NCBI RefSeq assembly: GCF_032884065.1
Contig: NC_088865.1
Coordinates: forward strand, 46,402,185 to 46,466,184
From: Artemia franciscana
Lineage: Eukaryota; Arthropoda; Branchiopoda; Anostraca; Artemiidae
Reading direction: 5' to 3'
Length of the DNA: 64,000 nt
Shown: piece after piece, positions 11,790 through 22,804 of the stretch
Layout: each line of letters opens with the position of its first letter
Position numbering within the stretch: the stretch's first letter is position 1
The notes under the pieces: model-generated
The model's input: only the letters and a program-made list of their open reading frames with translations
What the model was told of the DNA's origin: nothing
The model's database searches: none
Translations under genes and position numbers: made by a program

Positions 11790-12075
11790 TAATTGATTGC
11801 TCGCTTTGACTTGACTGAACCTGCTTTGCCTGAATACCTAAATGATGAAGATTATTGATTTAACATTCAAAACTATTACTACAGTAATAACGGCTATCAT
11901 CGAAGTTTAATTTTTAGGAATTTCTCGAATCTGTAAAATTTTAATTTTTGTTTTATACCTCTAAGAATTCCTTCACCCATAAATGGATTCATTAATTGGT
12001 TGCTCGCTTTGACGTGACTGAACCTGCTTTGCCTGAATTCCTAAATGATGAAAACTATTGATTTAACATTCAAAA
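11790..12075. repeat. Direct duplication of about 210 bp spacing
   Basis: The block TTGCTCGCTTTGAC ... GAACCTGCTTTGCCTGAAT ... GATTTAACATTCAAAACTATTA occurs at about 11790-11880 and again at 11998-12075. The right arm has one copy (around 53320-53400, inverted). Confidence 0.75.
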
Positions 12076-13178
12076 CTATTAAACTATTACTGGACATGCA
12101 ATGTTTGACAGGTCGGAAAAAAGTCCAGAAACTGGGATGAGATTAAGACTTTTTGAAAATATATAAATATAGGGAAATACCATGAGTAGATTTATTTTAA
12201 ATCTTTCTATGGAAATATGTTGCATCAGCTGTAAAGCAGTAATTTTTTTGGCTTCAGCTCTCTTTTCTTTCATAAGAATTTAGATTTTTAAAATTAATCT
12301 GTGTCAATTTCAACGGTCAGAAAATCTAATTTTAAATCTAGTCATTTTACAAACAAATAAGTATTTTGATATACTGAAAAATCGAAATAAACCTGGAATT
12401 TGGTGAATAAACATGCGGCAAAAAGTAGATAGGATTTTGGAATTATATCATGTTTACCAAAACTTGACAGAGATTTGGATTTCTTAGATATCAATCACAG
12501 GCTACGCAAACAAAAGGATTTTACACTAATGATGGGACACATCAGAAGGTCATTGCTATAGAGTGATAAGATCAGTCAAATTTTCCTTGCAACTCAAATA
12601 GTCGTACATGAATCAATTTTCATCCTTTCATCAACAATCATTCTCTTTTCGTTTTCAATATAAAGCATTTCTTTTAATGAAACATGTTTAGCATCACTAA
12701 TTAGCCAAAGGATTGGAAAATATAGGAATAATACAATAGGTTAAACTATGTGATATTAGAAATACAGGAATAATAGAAAACAGATTTTTGCTGCACTACT
12801 CACTGAATAGCAGTGGCTCCATTGAATTTTTCAGTCTTACATTTAATTTGGGTACTTCTATGATATAAACCCTACCGCTCTAGCTGTTCATGCATTGACA
12901 CACGGTAGGAGATATATCATACAAGTAGCTTTCATTTTTTTACTTCATTTTGGTTTAATTTTGTAACTAGCTAAGAACGTGTCAGAAGACAAGCATTAAA
13001 AAAGAAAAAAGTCATAGCTTATTTTATTTAATAAGGACAAGGAATTTTTTTCTTAATTTCTCTTCATTTCACCGTGGGTTAAGGACTAATGAAGCGATAC
13101 ATTTATGTTCTATCATTACTTGGCTTAAAAGTAAAACTAATAATACAGATTCAAACAGGTAGCCTATTTTCTTTTAAG

Positions 13179-13337
13179 AATGGAGAAATAGCAGAAATAT
13201 GCCACCACCTACTCCAGAGCATAAGGTGTGTTTGGTTGAAATAAAGCCAATGTGCTTAAGAGTTACGAAGTCAGGTTACGTTAATAATTATGTAGACTAG
13301 TCCGACTCATCTGTTAACAATAATACACCAATCAAAA
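13179..13337 (+). pseudogene. Left-arm copy of an unnamed candidate exon, broken
   Basis: Matches 49664-49830 in inverted orientation, including the splice-acceptor-like TTTTCTTTTAAG just upstream. The reading MPPPTPEHK-VCLVEIKPMCLRV is recognisable, but this copy has a stop (TAG after NNYVD), a 9-base loss after EHK and a donor changed from GTAAGG to GTCAAT. It is the decayed partner of the right-arm version. The gene is unknown to me. Confidence 0.45.
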
Positions 13338-14756
13338 GTCAATTTTGACTTTTAGGGACCTCACGTAAACCAGTACAACAAATCTACATGGACAATCTGA
13401 TGCACAACATCAAAAGTGGTATCTTCCAAGATCTTCGAATTATTACTTATTATTAGAGTGGACTATATTTAAAAAGAAAGAGAAACATATTAACGGATAA
13501 AACTATTAAGTAAGACAGCAATGAAAAAAAAATTTTTTTGTTGAAAAAAAGCTCATTTATTTAAATACTAAAAAAAAGACCATTTTTATAAATACTTTCA
13601 AATTTTTCTCGACAATTAAAGTCTTAGTTAGAAGTTTTACCGATTATTATATTTTCGTTTGATTTAATTATAGACAGAAAAGCACTTAGTTTGATCATAA
13701 TAATTACATGGGTTGGAGGCCATCCGATAACAACATGAGCTGTATTTTGAGAAACATATTTTAGACTGACACAGCACCTTGTTGAAAAATTAAGCACATT
13801 AGAGCTATTATTGCATTGTTCAAACAATTTCTACTTTTACTACTCAATAACCCTGCGTTGCTTGGAGTTCTATATAATGGTCAATTAACTGTGCGTGTTG
13901 CCAAATTTTAATTTGGTAGTTCTTCATTAAATCCTTGTACCACCGATTACACCCCAATCGCTTCAACAAACATAGAACAGTCTAATTTTGACAGTCTTCC
14001 GCTGCTACTTGGCGTTTTGTATCGTAAAAGCAAAATTTTGGCCCTGAGTCGTGAAGGACACTACCCACAGTTATTTGAAGGATACATTTAAGTTTTGTAC
14101 TTTTGCACACACAAATCCCTTGACATTGCCAAAGACAAAAGATTGTGATTCAAGTCGTGTATGAATAAGAGCCTTCTGATCTTGCATAAAGCCAAAAGTA
14201 TTCTACTAGCCACCGTCTTTCCTTTAATAGATTTAAACAGACCCTTCAACAAGTCAAAATGTCAAGTTTCAGCTCAATTGGTATATTTTTAGGAAGGTAT
14301 AAACAAAAAAATGAAGCACTTCAAGCATCGATAAATTCTAAAAAAAAGTGAATTCTGATCATGATTGCAGCCATAGCTGTATTCTAGTAAAGAGTGAACT
14401 ACCATTGGGAAGAAGATTTTAAAAATACAACTTACCAAAAAAAAGTGTAAAAATACACAAAAAACACAAGTTGTGGCTGATTCAGGAATAGTAAGCACTA
14501 TTTCGATTAGTCGCAATAGTAAAGTGTGTCTCTTGACAAACTTACAAGCGTTTTGAAAAAAATGCCTGAAGGCTGAGGTCCATGGAAAATTAAATCGAAA
14601 TTCAACAGAAAACACACAATTGAATCCATCATAGTCTGAAACCCTATGCAGAGCTCTTTGAGTCCTTGTCAGTAGGTGAAGTTTTAGGCTCTTTTTAAAA
14701 TCTTTTTAAGACTATTAGTAATTAAAAAAAGTGCTTTTCTCATGAATTTCAACAAT
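13338..14756. other. Left-arm DNA, no confident gene
   Basis: 13624-13827 holds an open frame whose counterpart in the right arm (49253-49450) is also open on the matching strand; on the opposite strand a short hydrophobic reading (ALSLIIIITWVGG) follows an acceptor-like AATTATAGACAG, which could be a second exon of the unnamed gene. Otherwise nothing is recognised. Confidence 0.35.
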
Positions 14757-15563
14757 AATAATAATAATAATAATAATCTATTTTTAACCACTGCACAAAA
14801 CAATGCGAGGATAGTGGAGTAAAAAGAGAGAAAACAAAATAAACATCAGAAAAGAAAATAACACAAGAATTGAAAACAACACATAAGTTTAACAAAATTA
14901 ACAGAACAAACAGATGAGAACAAAGGTACAAAGGTACATTACAGTAAGTACAAAAAATTCAACAAAGAAAAAGGTCAAAAGAACAAACGGATGAGCCCAT
15001 GATACGGGGTAAGTCTTAGATATGCTTGTGCCGATAACTTATCATGAAACTCCTATAGTTTTGCAGTTATATCGGGAGCTTTGTATTTCCGGTATAAAAC
15101 ATTTTGTTTTCTATATCTGATAGTTTTTGCATCCTTGTTAACTGGATCTGAATACGTTGACAGAGCATTCTCGGCTCAGAATTCTAGAAATAATTGCCGT
15201 CCCTATTTGGCACCCTTGGTTCAAGTATCATGTAATTTATTTTACGTTTCTACAAATACGTCAAGTAATTTTCCAACTGGAAGACCAGTTAAAATTCCAG
15301 ATGTTTACTGTGGTTGAACACTATCTTGTTGGATTAGGACATTTTTGTTTTCTTGGCTTAGGGTCACCTAATTCTGTTAAAAATTTTGGATGCGAATGAG
15401 TCTAGAAGGGACAAACTGCGCAGCCTAAGTACTTTCACTTCTGGGCGGCTGTAAAGATACGGACGAGGATCGCGTTAAAAAAATCAGTTAAACAACAAGT
15501 TTTTTCAACTGAAAGTAAAGAGCAACACTAAAACTCAAGACAAACGGAAGTTATTGCGTATAT
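14757..15563. mobile_element. Left-arm-only insertion with (AAT)n start and R1-like end
   Basis: The right arm reads straight through at 48301-48302 (AATTTCAACAAT joined to GGCTCTCATT on the reverse strand), whereas the left arm has about 800 extra bases between the same flanks. The insertion begins with about eight AAT units (14757-14777). It has no ORF of note and ends with an R1-like 5' module (about 15500-15563, CAACTGAAAGTAAAGAGCAAC). It could be a composite or a truncated element; its class is not clear. Confidence 0.5.
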
Positions 15564-15646
15564 GGTTCTCATTCAGTTCTTAGCGGAAATTGTTTTAAGC
15601 TTTCGGTTAAAAGGGTATTTCGCTCTTTAATAGGTTCCAATCTTAC

Positions 15647-15873
15647 CTGAGGTGGCAATCCGACAACAATGGCATAAGCTATGCCTTGAGGCGCGACTGT
15701 GATACCAACAGATAATCCAGCGATGCAATAGGCACGATATAGCTTTGTTTGTATTTTTCAACCCATTTCAGGATAGGAAGCCGTTTGTATAAGGTTTTCT
15801 TGCGAAATATTTGTTTTGACAATCGTTTATAGTACGGCTCTTTTGGAACATGTGGGAATTTATCTTCAGGAAC
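15647..15873 (-). pseudogene. SLC26A11-like anion-transporter exon, frameshifted left-arm copy
   Basis: This is the inverted partner of the intact exon at 47951-48178. It keeps the acceptor (TTACTTAG) and donor (CAG-GTAAGA) and most codons (KEPYYKRLSKQIFRKKTLYK, RLPILKWVEKY). One base is missing after IVP (GTGCCTATTGC against GTGCCTGATTTC), which moves the SulP signature out of frame and leads to a TAG. I count about 22 substitutions, many changing amino acids. With the frameshift it cannot encode the transporter segment; it is either a dead duplicate exon or part of a dead gene copy. Confidence 0.85.
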
Positions 15874-16241
15874 CTAAGTAATAAAATAAATGAACTCGTG
15901 CATATATCTATATTTAAATAGATTAGATTGACCCTGTGGACGAAATAAAGGAATGCGATGAAGTTATTGAGAATTCTTAGAACGATTGTATATTTCTCTT
16001 CAGAATCCTTAGCATGTGAAATGTTTTAATCGACAAGTTATGATGATTCAATTTACAAGCCCCTCAAATTGTTGTTTTTGGTCGTTTGTCTTTCCTATGG
16101 TAAAAAAAAACGAATAAAAATGAGAAAATTTTATTTTGTTTCATACAGATAAATTGATTCTCTTATGAAATATTGTTATTTTTCTTTTTTAATTTCCCTC
16201 AAATTAACCTTATTTGCTTGTAGTATTTAGAGAACTTCTTT

Positions 16242-17790
16242 TCAAACAGTTCGTGGTTACCAACTGTTAGTGAGGAGCAACCCGGCTCAATAGTAACCAA
16301 AATTCTAATAAACGGAATTTGGATACCAATATATACATCAAAAGTATTGGCTTTTAATGCTAATATTAAATATATAAGTTGCGTCAAGTTTAATAGTACC
16401 CATCAAAAGTTACGAGTCTGAGAAAATTTGCCTCATTTTCGAAAAAGGGGAAAACATCCCCTAAGAGTAATAAAATCTTAATCAAAATCACACCATCAAT
16501 TCAGCGTTTCAGAGAACCCTGCTGTAGAGATTTCAGGCTCCTCTGGAAAAATGTGGATTTTTGTATTTTTTGTCAGAAGAAAGGTTCAATCGGGTTTAAA
16601 GATCGAAAGATCGCGGATGCGTGTTTATTTGTTGGTATGTTTTCCCAGTAATCCTAGAATATCGAGAGACGGCTCATTCTAACGGAAATTAAAAGTTATA
16701 GCGCCCTTTTTAAATGACCAAAAAAATTTGAGGGCTACTAGGCCCCCTCCAACGCTCATTTTTTCTTCAAGTCACCGGATCAAAATTTTGAGATAGCCAT
16801 TTTGTTCAACATAGTCGAAAAATCTAACAACTTTGTCTTTGATGACGTTTTAATCCCCCACAGTCCCCAAGGGAAGGGCTGCGAGATATGAACTTTGCTC
16901 ATTGTTTACATATAGTATAGATTATTGGGAAGTATACAGACGTTTTTAGGGGGGTCTGTTGATGGGGGAGGGGGGTATAGGGTCAGGAATTGCGTGAAAG
17001 GATCTTTCTATGGAGGGATTTATCATAGGGGAAGATAATTTCGATGAAGGGGGCACTGGATTTTCCAGCATTATTTAAAAAAAAACAAGTTCTTTCAATT
17101 GAAAGTAAGGAGCAACATTAAAACTGAAAATGAACAAAAACTATTAAGTATATTATCCGGTTCGTCCCCTCCTTAATACCTCACTCTTTACGCTAAAGTA
17201 TTTTTAGTAATTTCAAAATAACTATTTATTCTAATTAAACGGTCTTCGTGATTCAGGAGCCCTTCTTAAAGAATGTGAACACAATTCGAACCTTAGTGCA
17301 AAGAGCAAGTATTGATGAAGGGAAACCCCCCCCCCCCATATGTTTAATAAAAATATACGAAAATAGAAGTTCGTTACGTAAGATAATTCGTAAGCTACGT
17401 ATATTTATTACTAATAAAGACGTCCGTAAATAAAATTAAAGGTTCTAGTGGCTTTTAGTAACCAAAAAATAAAGGGCAACTAGGCCCCCTCCTCCACCCT
17501 TTTTCTCAAAATCGTCCGATATTGAGAAAGCCATTTTGCCAAAAAAAAATCAAAAATCAATATAAAAATTTTGTTTTAATTATTCATCTACGATGAGCCA
17601 AAATCAAGATCTGTATTAATTCAAAAACGTTAAATTAAAAAAAAACAAGTTGTTTTAACTGAAAGTAAGGAGCGACATTAAAACTTAAAACGAACATAAA
17701 TTATTCCATATAAGAAAGGGGCTGGCTCCTCCTCAACGCCCCGCTGTTTACGCTAAAGTTTGGCTCTTTCTCACAACTCTGGTCTCACAA
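16242..17790 (-). mobile_element. R1-c: diverged Helitron-like element shared by both arms
   Basis: Begins with the R1 terminal hairpin (CAAACAGTTCGTGG) and runs through the R1 interior (G/C hairpin near 16856, CTCTTTACGCTAAAG near 17190) to a 5' module at 17635-17790 whose foldback is cut short. The right-arm copy (46335-47571) shares the same flank next to the 3' hairpin (AGAACTTCTTTTCAAACAG), so this insertion predates the duplication. It is visibly more diverged than R1-a, b and d. Confidence 0.7.
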
Positions 17791-18150
17791 TCCTGGTTTA
17801 TTTTCATGTTTGTGACCATCCATTTCTGGTTGGAATCTATGCTGCAGAATGACGAAAAAATAAATTAAACGGAATGCTATTGAGATCTATGACTCAATAA
17901 TTTACATCGTCTGTCTTTTCGCTTTTTTTGGGATGATTGAACAACATTTTTCAGTCTTATGGGAAAGTCATATGGGGGAAGGAATTTCGTAAGAAAAAAT
18001 ACAGGTAATTTAAACTCAAGTTATCGGAAAACTATCGGAGAGTATGGGAAAAAATCATGAAAGCTGACGAACACTTCGTCTCGTCAATCGATTGCTATAG
18101 CGTTCGTTTTGAGCCGCAGGAAATTTCCCTTGAGAATCGAAGCAAATAAC

Positions 18151-18228
<78 letters not shown>

Positions 18229-19456
18229 CGATGAGTGTAGAGAATGAGTGTAGAGAGAGTAGATAAGGAAGATGATTGTCCAAATTTGTAACTAAAGCTG
18301 TCTGTAACTGTAATTTCTAATTTTTTTTTCTTAATGTTTTCCAAAAAAAAAATGCTTAGTGAAAAAGGAAGAGCCGTATAAAACCAACGATGTGTGGAAA
18401 AACGGTCATGCAATGATTCGAATACAAACGAACAGAAATCACTATCAGTAAATAAATGAAATTTAATAAGGAAAAGAAGTCAAAATGAATAAAAAATTCA
18501 AATTTAACACAAAAATAAATTGTCGAAAACAGAAAAATTGCCACCTCTCCCTGAATCTTTTAAAGTCCAGAGTCTTTTAATACTTTATCGAAAAGGATTT
18601 GTATTTTGAGCAGATTATTTATGTTTTCCATATCATTAAAAGTAACCAAGAGACATAATAAGGCCAATCACGGCTTAAAAGAAAAACTGGTGCCCCTCCC
18701 CTCCGTATCTAGTCCTCTAAACGGCTTTAGTATAATTTGTGTTTTATTTAAAACAGTTTTAATGTTAACAATGTCTGGTTTCTGGTTGGCAAAACAATGA
18801 CATAATAAAGAAAATCATATTATTAATAATAATTACTAAAAAGGACTAATAGAACTAGATTGGTTGTTAAAGATTTATTCCTGAAATTTTGGACAATTTT
18901 TGATTTTTGAATATCACACTACTAAAAAAGAATATGTTTAAAACATATTTTGTTCTAAACAAGGCAAAAATGATGACGGTCCGATGATGACGGCTCAATA
19001 TCTATTGTTTTCTCCTTAGATATAACTATTTACTATAATTCCTTTTCATCTAGGTTTGAATGGTCGTCAGAGTTTATTTCAGTTCATTTAGGTTTCAATA
19101 TAGATTTTTTTCTTTGAATTTCTTTTTTTGGTAAAAATTTTGAAATTTGTTTCTCTTCATTTAATTGACATAGTTTCAATTTTGGTTATTATTACGAATA
19201 TTTGTAAAAGGTATTAAGTGCATCTGCCTAAGACATTAAAATGTTGGGCTGCAATTTAAACTTTGGACAAGATTTGGGTTTTCAGTCAAAATTTTTGATC
19301 AACAACATTTTTGTGATACAGATTCTTAAGAATAGCTTACAATACAGGTCTTAGACAGATGAGAAAGAGAGTTATGTGCTGAGGAAGTATGAATTCAAAA
19401 TATATGTTATGTCAGGTCTTTCGCAAGACTAAGGCCATCCTGACCTCTTATCTTGA
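17791..19456. other. Left-arm unique DNA with a long poly-A tract
   Basis: No gene recognised. Matches about 44850-46330 of the right arm in inverted orientation. Confidence 0.5.
18154..18226. repeat. Poly-A tract, 73 bases
   Basis: Uninterrupted A run. The right-arm counterpart near 46075 has only a short T-rich stretch, so the expansion is private to this arm, or its length is an assembly estimate. Confidence 0.9.
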
Positions 19457-21174
19457 TTAAATAAAAAAAAACTACTTTTTTTTTAACTGAAACTAAGGAG
19501 CGATATTAAAACCTAAAACGAACAGAAATTACTCTGTATAGGAAATGGGCTGTCCCCTACGCAATCCCTCGCTCTTTACGCTAAAGTTTTTAATTGTTTT
19601 AAAAAGTGGAATTGTGGCAAAGACTCAAACTTTAGCATAAAGAGCGAGGGATTGCGGAGGGGGCAACCCATTTCATATACGGAGTAATTTCTGTTCGTTT
19701 TAAGTTTTAATGTCGCTCCTTACTTTCAGTTAAAAACTAGTTTTTTTGTTTAATTTCTGAACGTTTTTGCATGTTTGATTTTGGCTCTCCGTACAAAAAT
19801 TTTTAAATGAAATTTGCATAATAATTCTTTTTTGGCTAAATGGCTTTCTCTTAGTTTTGATCAGACGATTTTGAGAAATAAGGGGTAGGGAAGGAGGCCT
19901 AGTTGCCCTCCAGTTTTTCGGTTACTTTAAAAGGCAACTAGAACTTTTAATTTTTAACGAACGTTTTTATTAGTAAAAAAGGTAGGTAACTTAAGAATTA
20001 ACTTAAGTAACAAACTTTTATATTCTTATATTTTTGATTAAATATATGAGGGGGTTTGTCCCCTCGTTAATACCTCGCTCTTCACACTAAATCTTAAGTT
20101 TTGTCCCAATTCTTTAATAATGAACCCTGAATCAGAAAGGCCATAGAATAAATAGTTGAAATTACTAAAAATACTTTGGCATAAAGAGCGAAGTATTTAT
20201 CTCCTCCTAAATACCTCGCTCTTTATGCTAAAGTATTTTTAGAACCCCTCATATGCGTAAAAATCTCTGTTCGTCTTAAGTTTTAATGCTACTCCTTACT
20301 TACAATTGAAAAAACTTTTTCATATTTATATTTTCATTGTTTTTTTTTAATAGTAATGCTAGAAAATCTTGCGCCCTTTTCATTGAATTTCTCTTCCCCA
20401 TGAAATTTTCCTCCAAGGAAAGATCCTCCCACATAGCCCCCTCCCCTCAACCCCACACCCAAACCAAAAAAATCCCCCTGAAAATGTCGGTACACTTCCC
20501 AATAACCATTACTGTATGTAAACATAGGTCAAAGGTGGTAACTTGCAGCCCCTCCCCCAGGGACTGTGGGGGAGTAAGTCATCCCAAAGACATAGTTATC
20601 ATGGTTTTCGACTATGCGGAACAAAATGGCTGTCTCAAAGCTTTGATCCGTTGACTTTGGAAAAAAATGAGCGTGGGAGGGGGCCTAGGTGCCCTCCAAT
20701 TTTTTTGGTCACTTAAAAAAGGCACTAGAACTTTTCATATCCGTTAGAATGAGCCCTCTTGCAACACTCTAGGACCACTTGGTCGATACGATGACCCCTG
20801 GAAAAAAAACAACAAACAAATAAACACGCATCCGTGATCTGTCTTCTGGCAAAATATACGAAATTCCACATTTTTGTAGATTGGACATTGAAATTTTTTC
20901 TACAGGGTTTTCTGATACGCTGAATGCGATGGTGTGATTTTCGTATGACTTTTATGGGGTGTTTCCCCCTATTTTCCAAAATAAGGCAAATTTTCTCAGG
21001 CTCGTAACTTTTGATGAAAAAAGCTAAATTTGATGAAATTTGTACATTTAAAATCAGCATAAAAATCTGATTCTTTTGATATATCTTTGAGCATCGAAAT
21101 TCCGTTTTTTAGAGTTTCGTTTACTATTGAGCCGGGTCGCTCCTTACTACAGTTCGTTACCACGAACTGTTTGA
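19457..21174 (+). mobile_element. R1-d: Helitron-like foldback element with visible empty site
   Basis: Full-length R1: TTAAATAAAA start, foldback at about 19465-19750, G/C-rich hairpin near 20557-20580 and terminal hairpin ACAGTTCGT/ACGAACTGT ending TTGA. The host reads CTTATCTTG-A before and T-TCACCACTTTATTTG after. The right arm at 44838-44860 reads straight through (reverse: CTTATCTTGATCCGCCACTT), which identifies the empty site and shows at most 2-3 bases of shared sequence at the junction. The interior lacks a credible ORF. Confidence 0.8.
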
Positions 21175-21690
21175 TTCACCACTTTATTTGAAGAAACTTG
21201 TACAGAATATTTTTTTTTGTTTAAATAGTTGTTTGGTCTTGAATTTGTTGGTTACTAAAAAGAAAAAAAAAATGATAGTTCCAATTGATTCTTTATTAGT
21301 GATCTTGTTTAAATACGTTGTTTGATTCGGTGTGGTGTTCCTCGGGATTACTTTGGTTTCAGGCCCGTTGATTCAAAGTCATACTTTAGCATAAAGAGCT
21401 AATGATGAGGAAGGAACAGCTACCTTCATATATAGAATAATTTCTGTTTTCAGTAAAGCACCAATGACACAGTAGGCTTTAGACTTTTACAATGAAAGAA
21501 GGAGGGAGTACCCAAACTCGTGTTTGTAAGGATTATTTCCCGTTTCAAGCTTGTCTTGCATATTCAATTTAAGTTTCATTCTAAGATTTATTTATTAACT
21601 TATATTAGAGCCTGTTATATGTTTTTTCGCTATGATTGTTTATTTAATTTGTGTTTGTTTGTGGTTTCAATAATTCTTTAATAGTAATTT
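21175..21690. other. Left-arm unique DNA between two R1 elements
   Basis: Nothing recognised; matches about 44336-44848 in inverted orientation. Confidence 0.5.
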
Positions 21691-22804
21691 AAAAAAAAAA
21701 AAAAACAAGTTGTTTTATTACCTGATAATAAGGAGTAACATTTAGACTTAAAACGAACAGAAATTATTCCGTATATGAAATGGGCTGTCTTCTAGTCAAC
21801 GCGTCCCACTTCACGCTAAAGTTTGACTCTTTGTCACAACTCTACTTTTTAAAACAATAAATACTTTAGCGTAAACAGCGAAGGAAAGGGACAGCCCCTT
21901 TCACTTTCGGAATAATTTTTGCTCGTTTTAAGTCTTAATGTTGCATCTTACTTTCATTTTAAAATATTTTTTTAAATTTAGTTTCTGAACGTTTTTCAAC
22001 TAATACACGTCAAAATTTGGCTCACCGTACGTGAAGAATTCAAACAAAATTTTCATAATAGTTTTGGTCAAAATTTGGATATTTGCACATTAATTTATAT
22101 GAAGGGTTGCCCCATCCTCAATACCTTGCTCTTTACCCTAAGGCTGTTAGCATTTTAAAAAAAGTTTCATATTCTAATTAAATTGTGTTTCAGTACACAC
22201 CCTAAAAAATTAGGACAATCAGTCAAACTTTAGCCTAAGGGAAAGGTATAGACAAGGGGGCAACTCTTCAAGTATGGAACAATGTCTATTCGTTTTTCAA
22301 AATGTTACGGTAAATCTAACTCACCCTCTATGAAACATACTCCTCCCCTAACGAAAAACTCTTCCTTGGAAATACCATCCAACGTTAAGTTCCTCCCCCC
22401 GTCAAAGTCCCTCGCTGAAAATCCCCCTCCCTATAAAATCGCTGGCAGATGATTCAGATTAAAAATTTTCCATAACCTTTTTCATTTGATAAGACTATAG
22501 TCTCTAACTGGTTTCTCGAATTCTAGAAATTCCCCCTTCAGTGGGGATTATCTCCCAGAAAACAAAACACGATGAAAAAGACTTTTGGATAATTCCCCCG
22601 AAACATCTCCACATGAAAAATTTGGCAAAGAGAATGTTAGAAATTAAACGAATTTTGCATAGTAATTCTGTCAAATCCCCCTAGTGGAACATTTTCCCTG
22701 GAATATTCCCCCCCCCCAGATATTTCAATCCCCAAGAAAGATCTTTTCTATACAAATCCACCCAAAGCACAATCCCCGCCCTCTGCAAAAACTGTCTGTA
22801 TACT

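Larger units (their letters stand above)
11038..13178. other. Left-arm unique DNA with local tandem duplications
   Basis: No coding exon recognised. It contains two local duplications listed separately. Near 12530-12541 is the empty counterpart of the young RTE insertion in the right arm (ATGATGGGACACATC). Confidence 0.5.

Noticed and set aside
18084-18413. 109-codon minus-strand ORF rich in phenylalanine
   Set aside because: It is the poly-A tract read as poly-Phe; no coding signal on either side.
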